Shown here: positions 40,518 to 45,924 of the stretch, piece after piece | How the letters are laid out: each line of letters starts with the position of its first letter | Position numbering within the stretch: position 1 is the stretch's first letter | Source of the DNA: an uncultured Bacilli bacterium | GTDB taxonomy: Bacteria > Bacillota_I > Bacilli_A > RF39 > UBA660 | Assembly (NCBI GenBank): GCA_947623645.1 | Contig: CANQHK010000002.1 | Span: 1 to 45,924, forward strand | Direction: 5' to 3' | Length of the DNA stretch: 45,924 bases | Notes under the pieces: model-generated | Told to the model about the DNA's origin: nothing | What the model saw: only the letters and a program-made list of their open reading frames with translations | Database searches by the model: none | Translations under genes and position numbers: made by a program

Positions 40518-40820
40518 CTAAAGGGTTTGCGAGTGGTTACTTAATTTAATGTCAGCATCGATATGTAAGATTTTTCCAGGCAGATAAAAATACTCGTTTC
40601 GATCAAGAGAAAAATCTTTATCCATTCGGTCTAACAAATCTTTATCATCTATGACTTCATCTTTTCCTTCTAACTTTAAATCATCTATTTTACTATCAGC
40701 ATAAAGACGAATATTAACTCCCTTTAAGTAAACCATATCTCCTTCTATTCGGATAATTTGAAAAACGGTATCATTATCATAGGAATTACGACTTACATAA
40801 TCTCCAACATTAAAAAACAT
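40518..40820 (-). CDS. yabG: Sporulation protease YabG, N-terminal part (interrupted by the 13.5-kb element)
   Basis: First 89 codons of YabG, then 11 codons of element DNA and a stop. Start ATG 40820 (MFFNVGDYVSRNSYDND) with GGGTGAT upstream, 18 bp after rsmA; an in-frame TTG four codons earlier is inside that site. The N-terminal SH3-like domain (GDYVSRNSYD...IIRIEGDMVYLKGVNIRLYADS) and the connecting NEYFYLPGKILHIDAD are typical YabG text, which normally continues into DGDExYL, found at 27010 and below. The catalytic residues are all in the other part, so this fragment alone cannot be active. A CATAAGAT box just upstream weakly resembles SigE/SigK -10 sites. Confidence 0.93.
   Translation of the reverse strand: MFFNVGDYVSRNSYDNDTVFQIIRIEGDMVYLKGVNIRLYADSKIDDLKLEGKDEVIDDKDLLDRMDKDFSLDRNEYFYLPGKILHIDADIKLSNHSQTL
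40536..40570. other. Element attachment site (yabG 5' side)
   Basis: yabG reads through CATATCGATGCTGAC into element DNA. The likely crossover dinucleotide is GC at 40555-40556, and the arm GTTACTTAA (plus strand, 40536-40544) lies ten bases inside the element. It is the inverted copy of the arm at 27020-27028. Confidence 0.75.
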
Positions 40821-40838
40821 AAGATCACCCAATTCATC

Positions 40839-41645
40839 TTATGTTTCTTTTTTTAATTCATTACTAATTTCAACAAATACTTCTATAGGAATTTCTTCTG
40901 CTCGATTGGACAGTGAAAATTTATTTTTCTCAAGAATATTTGAGATTTTATCCAAATCATATCCTTTTAAATTATTTCTTAGTGTCTTTCTTTTATACTG
41001 AAAACTATCTCGTACAATTTTTTCAAAAAAAGAACGATTTGAAATGAAATAAGGTGGAATTCTTTTCGTAAAGGATACAACAACACTATCGACATTTGGT
41101 TTTGGAATAAAACAATTTCTACTTACAAGAAATTCACATTTTACAGAGAAATAACTTTGCAAAAAAATCGATAAAGAATTATACTGTTTTGTTCCAACTT
41201 CTGCAGTAAAACGTTCTCCAACCTCTTTTTGAACCATCAAAATCATTTTATCAACATCTACCTCACGAATTATTTTTTCTAAAATAGGGGTTGTTATATA
41301 ATAAGGTAAATTAGCAATAACATAAAGATGTTGATATGAAAAAAGGGTTATGTCTTCTAAAATATTTCTCTTTAAAAAATCATCAAAAATAAAATGAACA
41401 TTTGGAAATTCTATAAATGTTTCTCCTAACATTGGTTGTAATCTTAAGTCAATTTCATAAGCCAGCACTTGACAAGAAGAAAAATTAGCAAGTTTTTTTG
41501 TCAAGCTTCCTGCTCCTGCTCCAATTTCAATAATAAGAGAGTTTTCTTGAATATCCGCAACTCTTGCTATTTTTTCGATAATTCCCTCTTCTTTTATAAA
41601 GTTCTGACCAAAGCTTTTTTTAAAATGAAAATCATTCAACTCCAT
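40839..41645 (-). CDS. rsmA: 16S rRNA dimethyladenosine transferase RsmA (KsgA)
   Basis: RsmA/KsgA (268 aa from ATG 41645, GGGTGA site) dimethylates the two adjacent adenosines of the 16S 3' hairpin. N-terminal FKKSFGQNFIKEEGIIEKIA, SAM motif I IIEIGAGAGSLTKKLA, motif II YEIDLRL, catalytic motif IV ANLPYYITTPILE and VQKEVGERF are all present, then the C-terminal helical domain. It sits immediately before yabG as in Bacillus. Confidence 0.97.
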   Translation of the reverse strand: MELNDFHFKKSFGQNFIKEEGIIEKIARVADIQENSLIIEIGAGAGSLTKKLANFSSCQVLAYEIDLRLQPMLGETFIEFPNVHFIFDDFLKRNILEDITLFSYQHLYVIANLPYYITTPILEKIIREVDVDKMILMVQKEVGERFTAEVGTKQYNSLSIFLQSYFSVKCEFLVSRNCFIPKPNVDSVVVSFTKRIPPYFISNRSFFEKIVRDSFQYKRKTLRNNLKGYDLDKISNILEKNKFSLSNRAEEIPIEVFVEISNELKKET

Positions 41646-41694
41646 GAAAATCATCACCCATCATTAATATATCATAGAAAAGAAAAAAAGAAAA

Positions 41695-42168
41695 CTACTC
41701 TGAATGAGTAATTTCTTCTGGAACTTTTTGTGTAGAAATTTTTTCCTTTTCCTTTCTTTTCGATAGCATAAAGCAAATATTTCCTGCAATCAATAAATAA
41801 AACATTGCTTTAAGAGGAGCAATCATATCAGAAAAATAATCGAAACTCATTTTATAACTTGATTGAAGTTGAAGAATCATGTAAGAATCTGAAATTGCTC
41901 GATATGCTGTAAAGATTAAAACTATAAATACTAAACAACATGTGATATTATAAAAAATACATTGTGTAACCTGTTTTTGTTTAAAAATATAATTAATACC
42001 AAATAGTATAAATAAAACAATATAGGGAATAAAAATATCCATTGCATCCATAAAACTTTTTCCAAGTCTTTGGTACATTGCACTAATAACGTAAAAGGTC
42101 ATTACAAAACTAACAATAAGAAGAATATACTTTAGAAATGAAAACATTGCATTAATAATTTTTATCAT
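41695..42168 (-). CDS. Unknown four-helix membrane protein
   Basis: A 157-aa integral membrane protein with about four helices (YILLIVSFVMTFYVI; FIPYIVLFILFGINYIF; ITCCLVFIVLIFTAYRAI; APLKAMFYLLIAGNICFML) and a charged cytosolic C-terminal tail (KRKEKEKISTQKVPEE). No family recognised. Its start overlaps the end of the 230-aa gene by 4 bp, and it lies downstream of the signal peptidase, so it is probably part of the surface-protein export operon. Confidence 0.7.
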   Translation of the reverse strand: MIKIINAMFSFLKYILLIVSFVMTFYVISAMYQRLGKSFMDAMDIFIPYIVLFILFGINYIFKQKQVTQCIFYNITCCLVFIVLIFTAYRAISDSYMILQLQSSYKMSFDYFSDMIAPLKAMFYLLIAGNICFMLSKRKEKEKISTQKVPEEITHSE

Positions 42169-42857
42169 AATGTACCTCCTACTGTATCACGATACCAGTT
42201 TGACATAAGTTCTAAGAAACGAGCTGCTCGATTATATGCAGACATAACTTCATAAAAGCCATCTTTAACATCATTTTTAATAATTAAATTACTTGCATCT
42301 GTTGTAAAATAATAATTTCCGTTTGCTGTTAAATCTTTCTTTAAGTAGGAAGTATCTTGTAATAAATCATCCATATAAGCTTGTAAAAGTTCTTTATTTT
42401 GTTGTAAATAAGAATTGTTTAAAGGATTTTGTGCAACTAAATTATAAAGTTGTTTAACGATACATTCATTTAAAACTTCTTGTTCAAAGCTTTCTCTAAA
42501 TTTATAGATATCTAAAATATCGAGGCTTTGTTTCGTGCGAATTTCTTGAAATGTTGAATTTTTAAAAATTTTTATACAAGTGCGAAAATTATCTTGCCAT
42601 AATGCTGCATCATTATACTCCAAACTTCCCTGATAGACATCACTCGTTGGTAATGACTCAACATTTGCCTGAACTCTTTCTAAAATAGAATCAAATTCTA
42701 ATACAGATGCATCTTGTTCAAAATCTATATAAGCTTCTCTTCGAATTTCACGATAATGATAAATGTTTAAAAATAAGTAGAAAAATGCAAATCCAAAAGC
42801 AACACCCACAAGGGAATACCCCACGACTTGTAAATACTGTTTTAATAGTTCTTTCAT
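42165..42857 (-). CDS. Unknown signal-anchored protein
   Basis: A 230-aa protein with one N-terminal membrane helix (YLQVVGYSLVGVAFGFAFFYLFL) and an acidic, helical extracytoplasmic domain. Start ATG 42857 follows AAAGGAGGA; an ATG ten codons upstream lacks a site. Function unknown. It sits between the SipW-type peptidase and the four-helix membrane protein, and overlaps the latter, which suggests the two work together at the membrane. Confidence 0.7.
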   Translation of the reverse strand: MKELLKQYLQVVGYSLVGVAFGFAFFYLFLNIYHYREIRREAYIDFEQDASVLEFDSILERVQANVESLPTSDVYQGSLEYNDAALWQDNFRTCIKIFKNSTFQEIRTKQSLDILDIYKFRESFEQEVLNECIVKQLYNLVAQNPLNNSYLQQNKELLQAYMDDLLQDTSYLKKDLTANGNYYFTTDASNLIIKNDVKDGFYEVMSAYNRAARFLELMSNWYRDTVGGTL

Positions 42858-42895
42858 TCTTTCGTTCCTCCTTTTAAAAATAACCAATTATTTCT

Positions 42896-43807
42896 TTACC
42901 TTTTATGTTTGTGCTTATTTTTATGTTTTTGTTTGTATTTATTCTTATTTTTTTGAGGGAAATTATTTTTATAATTGTTATTATAATGATTATTATAATT
43001 GTTATTGTTGTTATTATAGAAAGAAGGTTTTACACTGCTGCTTTCAAATTTATTAGAAGAAAAACTTCCATTATTCTTTTCAAATTTATGATTAGAATGA
43101 TCATCAATTATAGAAGTTGTTTCTTGAGTTTGTGTTTGTTTTTCTGAATCATTCTTTTTTTCTTCTTTTTTTCTATGAAAAAATCCCTTTTTCTTTTCTT
43201 CTTCCTCCTGTGCTTCTGTTCCAATTTTTGGTTTTTCAGGACCCACTATAAGTGCTTTCATAAGTTTAACAAGATCTCCTATGATAATAAACAAGCATGG
43301 TAAAACAATAACTAAAATCCAACCAAATTGAGTTGTCAAAAGTTGTTGCAAATATCCAATGTAAGGAATTCGAAGCATAACTTTTCCAATTACTTGGTCA
43401 TAACTAACTAAAGTTCTATCTTCAACGTTATTATTATCTCCTTTGGTTCTGTAGGCGTACGTTCCAGATTCTGTTTTATTGATTCCTACAACTCTATGTG
43501 TTACAGTTATACCACTATTTCTTGGATCTTCTGAAGTAAAAGTAATAACATCCTTTTTATGAATATCTTTTGCATCTACTCGCATTGTAATAACGGCATC
43601 CATAACATTAATATTTGGAACCATACTAGGACTAATAATAACATAGGCACCAAATAAAGGAGCACGTTCAATTCCTTTTTTAGCGCTTGTATAGTTATCT
43701 AAAAAGTATAATCCAACCATGATGGATACTAAAATCAAAATAATAAAAATAGAATATAACAATATTGTCGAAAGAAAATGAAATATTCGTTTAACTAAAT
43801 CCCACAT
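42896..43807 (-). CDS. SipW-type signal peptidase I with Asn/Lys-rich tail
   Basis: Archaeal/ER-type signal peptidase (303 aa). An N-terminal helix (ILLYSIFIILILVSIMVGLYFL) precedes the catalytic Ser in VIISPSMVPNI; the second catalytic residue is His in GITVTHRVVGI rather than Lys, the SipW type. The RTKGDNNNVED box and a second helix (FGWILVIVLPCLFIIIGDLV) follow. The last ~120 residues are an unusual cytosolic tail, first Lys/Glu/Gln-rich, then Ser/Asn-rich (NNNNNYNNHYNNNYKNN) and ending in a KNKHKHKR run. SipW processes TasA/CalY proteins; three such proteins are encoded directly upstream. Confidence 0.92.
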   Translation of the reverse strand: MWDLVKRIFHFLSTILLYSIFIILILVSIMVGLYFLDNYTSAKKGIERAPLFGAYVIISPSMVPNINVMDAVITMRVDAKDIHKKDVITFTSEDPRNSGITVTHRVVGINKTESGTYAYRTKGDNNNVEDRTLVSYDQVIGKVMLRIPYIGYLQQLLTTQFGWILVIVLPCLFIIIGDLVKLMKALIVGPEKPKIGTEAQEEEEKKKGFFHRKKEEKKNDSEKQTQTQETTSIIDDHSNHKFEKNNGSFSSNKFESSSVKPSFYNNNNNNYNNHYNNNYKNNFPQKNKNKYKQKHKNKHKHKR

Positions 43808-43909
43808 ATCAGCCCACCTATCTTATTATTCTACATTATAAATATGATACCACAAATTTTATAAAAAAACTATGGATTTATAAACTTTTTTTTAAGATTT
43901 GTAAAGCAT

Positions 43910-43944
43910 CAAAAAACTATTGCTTTTGAACTTCAATAGTTTTT
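43910..43944 (-). terminator. Terminator after the TasA-like genes
   Basis: AAAAACTATTG/CAATAGTTTTT 11-bp stem with an 11-nt loop and U run just after the third TasA-like gene. Confidence 0.85.
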
Positions 43945-43945
43945 C

Positions 43946-44581
43946 TTAATGTACTTCTACAGCTACAACTTTTATTTTAACAGAAAATTTTTTGTTATAA
44001 TAATCTCCTACTTTAGGAGCATCCTCTGCTAACCACAAGCGAAGACGAAATTCTTCGTGATAATTTTCTTCTCCTTTTGGAACTGTTCCGGTATAAATAA
44101 CTTTTCCACCGTTTTCAAAAGAATCTAACTGATCGTAAGTTAAAACTTTTCCATTTTTTTCTACAAGAGGACTAGCAACTTCTGTATTTCCTGTCTTTTT
44201 TGTTAAATAAATTTTTGCACATTCTTCTTGCAAAGTACTCGTTGAATCTTTTAGTACAATGACTTGGTAAGTAACATTTGCTAATGTCGTATGAGCATTA
44301 ACAGAAAAATCAAAATATTCTTGATTTCCATTTAAAATCTTTCCTGATGCATCTGGAATTGGATAAACTTCTTGCATATCAACTCCGTTTCCTTGAAAAG
44401 CATCTTCATTATAAGCAAAAGAAATAACACCTGCTTCAATAATATTATCTGTACTTCCTCGCATAAATTTCGAATATATTGAGAATGTAACTCCACCTAA
44501 CAATAAAAATAAAGATAATACTAAAAATAATAATGTTACATTCCTAACTTTTGCTCCTGGTCTTCTCTTTTTATCTTTCAT
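43946..44581 (-). CDS. TasA/camelysin-like exported protein (third of three)
   Basis: A 211-aa signal-anchored exported protein. A basic N terminus and helix (VTLLFLVLSLFLLLGGVTFSIYSKF) resemble SipW substrates. The mature part contains FAYNEDAFQGNGVDM, then PIPDASGKIL and YFDFSVNAH, and near the end FRLRLWLAED...FSVKIKVVAVE. The same order of elements occurs in the two upstream genes, so the three are paralogues. Likely a secreted fibre or matrix protein by analogy with TasA; it is the last gene before a strong terminator. Confidence 0.75.
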   Translation of the reverse strand: MKDKKRRPGAKVRNVTLLFLVLSLFLLLGGVTFSIYSKFMRGSTDNIIEAGVISFAYNEDAFQGNGVDMQEVYPIPDASGKILNGNQEYFDFSVNAHTTLANVTYQVIVLKDSTSTLQEECAKIYLTKKTGNTEVASPLVEKNGKVLTYDQLDSFENGGKVIYTGTVPKGEENYHEEFRLRLWLAEDAPKVGDYYNKKFSVKIKVVAVEVH

Positions 44582-44583
44582 TT

Positions 44584-45219
44584 TTAATCACCAATCCCTT
44601 CTGCCAAAACGTTAACTTTAAGGGAATAAGTCTTTCCATAGAAGTCTGTTGCTCCTTCTCGAATCCACATTCTAAGAATATAATCCTGTGAAAAAGTTGA
44701 AACAGAATTTGGAAGAGATACAGTATATAATTTCTTATAAGTTTTTCCATCGATTTCAATATTTTCTAATTCACTACAAATAGGAATTTCTTGAGTGATA
44801 GGATTTTCGATATTTCCTTGAACACTACTTAAGTAAATTTTAATATCTGATGAAGGGATTGTAGAAGATTCATTTTCTTCTAAAGCAATGATATACTTAC
44901 TCATAATATTGTGGGTATTTCCACTTACATTAAACTCGAAAGTATTGGCACTACCGGTTAATCTTTTTCCGATTTCATCACTCATTTCATTGGCGTTTTC
45001 AATATTTATTCCGTTTCCATGGCCATTTACATCAGAATAATTAAATACAAAATCATAAAGAGGTGTTTTTTCTCCATGAATTGTATTATTAAATAAAGAA
45101 AAAGTTATCCCAATTAAAATAAAAAGTAATAGAAATAATGAAATAACAAAAATAATCCAAATCCAGCTACCTTGATCTTCTATGTAAGGATATTCTTCAA
45201 AATATTTTTCTTGTTCCAC
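44584..45219 (-). CDS. TasA/camelysin-like exported protein (second of three)
   Basis: A 211-aa paralogue of its neighbours. The start is taken as GTG 45219 (MEQEKYFEEYPYIEDQ), 2 bp after the first gene's stop and with AGGTGAT just upstream; an ATG eleven codons further upstream would overlap that gene. Unlike the others it has ~20 acidic residues before the membrane helix (IWIIFVISLFLLLFILIGITFSLF). The mature part has FNYSDVNGHGNGINIENANEMSDE and FEFNVSGN, then YILRMWIREGATDFYGKTYS near the end. Confidence 0.72.
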   Translation of the reverse strand: MEQEKYFEEYPYIEDQGSWIWIIFVISLFLLLFILIGITFSLFNNTIHGEKTPLYDFVFNYSDVNGHGNGINIENANEMSDEIGKRLTGSANTFEFNVSGNTHNIMSKYIIALEENESSTIPSSDIKIYLSSVQGNIENPITQEIPICSELENIEIDGKTYKKLYTVSLPNSVSTFSQDYILRMWIREGATDFYGKTYSLKVNVLAEGIGD

Positions 45220-45220
45220 C

Positions 45221-45922
45221 TTAATCACCTCTCTCGTCTGGGATATCTGCATCCCCTATACCTTGAACAGATACTTTTACAGAGAAAGCTTGATTCTTAA
45301 TACTTGTAACGCCTTCTTCATCCATTATTGGAACAGTTTCTCCTTTATCATCTTTTTCACCAATCCACATATAAAGACGATAATAATCTGTAGATGTTCC
45401 TCTTACTCGCGTATTATATAATTTATATCCTGCATGACTATTCGATGCAGGAGTTTCTTGAAGCATAGAGAAAAAGATAGGATTTACAAGCATTGGTTTT
45501 TCAGGAAGTGGTTTTGTACGATTTTCTAAAGCTACTTTAATTCTAGAAGGAAGAATGGTACTGAGTTTTCCACTCTTAACTTCTTCTAAATTAGAAGTTA
45601 CATTTTCAAGATCAATTTCATAAGCAAGAGCGCTTCCTTCGGGAAAACTATATGTTACATAAAAATCAAAATAAGCCTTTTCATCTTTGGTATTAATAGC
45701 GTTTTCATCACTAATGGGAACTGCATTATTTAAAGAAATCCCGTTGTTATCTTCGATAAATCCCATCTTGAAATCTCCTGCTAAACTACCCTTAAGGCTA
45801 GTAGAAGTAGTTGAAAGACGAGAATATGTAAAGAAGGCAAAACTAAATCCAACAATTGAAATAATAACAACAATGATTGCAACTGTCCATAATACAACAT
45901 TTTTACTAGAACCTTTCCTCAT
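45221..45922 (-). CDS. TasA/camelysin-like exported protein (first of three)
   Basis: A 233-aa paralogue: basic start MRKGSSKN, helix VVLWTVAIIVVIISIVGFSFAFF, then GFIEDNNGISLNNAVPISDENAI, YFDFYVTY and near the C terminus YRLYMWIGEKDDKG...FSVKVSVQGIGD. The start lies two bases from the window edge, so its ribosome-binding site is not visible and a slightly longer form cannot be excluded. Probable SipW-type peptidase substrate, exported to the cell surface. Confidence 0.7.
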   Translation of the reverse strand: MRKGSSKNVVLWTVAIIVVIISIVGFSFAFFTYSRLSTTSTSLKGSLAGDFKMGFIEDNNGISLNNAVPISDENAINTKDEKAYFDFYVTYSFPEGSALAYEIDLENVTSNLEEVKSGKLSTILPSRIKVALENRTKPLPEKPMLVNPIFFSMLQETPASNSHAGYKLYNTRVRGTSTDYYRLYMWIGEKDDKGETVPIMDEEGVTSIKNQAFSVKVSVQGIGDADIPDERGD

Positions 45923-45924
45923 TT

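Larger units (their letters stand above)
27011..40556. mobile_element. Skin-like intervening element inserted in yabG
   Basis: About 13,546 bp between the two halves of yabG. It encodes two tandem large serine recombinases at the end nearest the yabG 3' half, a 41-aa ORF, and a nine-gene cargo cluster (30762-40038). Precise removal restores an in-frame yabG (88 codons, a shared Ala codon, then 174 codons including stop). Joining the element ends creates an attP-like site with 9-bp inverted arms. There are no phage structural, conjugation or plasmid replication genes. By eye it is even more AT-rich than its flanks. Analogous elements interrupt sigK, spoVFB, spoVR, gerE and spsM in other spore formers and are excised in the mother cell. 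Confidence 0.92.

Noticed and set aside
42903..43040. Repetitive ATT/TTA-rich tract as a repeat array or CRISPR
   Set aside because: It is the codon-level image of the Asn-rich tail of the signal peptidase; there are no regular repeats with unique spacers.

Overview
The window is a low-GC Bacillota (Bacilli-type) chromosome segment from a probable spore former. Gene order, read right to left (almost every gene is on the minus strand), follows the origin-proximal region of Bacillus subtilis in compressed form: rsmA-yabG-veg-spoVG-yabP-yabQ-divIC-tilS-ftsH, then dusB-lysS-clpC-cysS-mrnC-rlmB-sigH-secE-nusG-rplK-rplA-rplJ-rplL-rsmC(ybxB)-rpoB. YabG, YabP, YabQ and SpoVG point to endospore formation. 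The AT-rich sequence and gene repertoire suggest a gut-type uncultured Bacilli or Erysipelotrichia-like lineage, but this is an inference and no rRNA is present to confirm it.

Layout. 1-9.8 kb: transcription and translation core (rpoB 5' part, rsmC, ASCH protein, peptide deformylase, L7/L12, L10, L1, L11, NusG, SecE, SigH, RlmB, Mini-III), with an L10 leader, two probable L1-binding mRNA sites and an attenuator-like hairpin before rsmC-rpoB. 9.8-26.5 kb: YugP-type protease, CysS, ClpC, tail-anchored unknowns, a DcuC/YfcC-like transporter, LysS, an RDD protein, DusB, MscL, FtsH (with a Rho_N-like tail), TilS, DivIC, YabQ, YabP, SpoVG and Veg. 27.0-40.55 kb: a mobile element. 40.5-45.9 kb: start of yabG, rsmA, two membrane proteins, a SipW-type signal peptidase and three paralogous TasA/camelysin-like exported proteins.

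Main discovery. The sporulation protease gene yabG is split in two: its first 89 codons lie at 40555-40820 and its last 174 at 26486-27010. Between them sits a 13.55-kb element carrying two tandem large serine recombinases, a 41-residue ORF and a nine-gene cargo cluster. Joining the two chromosomal flanks at a shared GC dinucleotide restores a continuous 262-residue YabG reading frame. Joining the two element ends gives a site with perfect 9-bp inverted arms, as expected of an attP. The arrangement is therefore a skin-like intervening element in yabG, probably excised in the mother cell during sporulation. The cargo (GT2 glycosyltransferase, MazG-radical SAM fusion, RfbF-like cytidylyltransferase, Nudix, an unknown with an ADP-ribosyltransferase-like look, thymidylate-kinase-like P-loop kinase, metallophosphoesterase, alpha/beta hydrolase, CitC-like adenylyl/cytidylyltransferase fusion) looks like a nucleotide-activated metabolite or glycan system that I cannot match to a described pathway. 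It is driven by a consensus promoter followed by a strong leader terminator hairpin.

No tRNA, rRNA or CRISPR array was seen.
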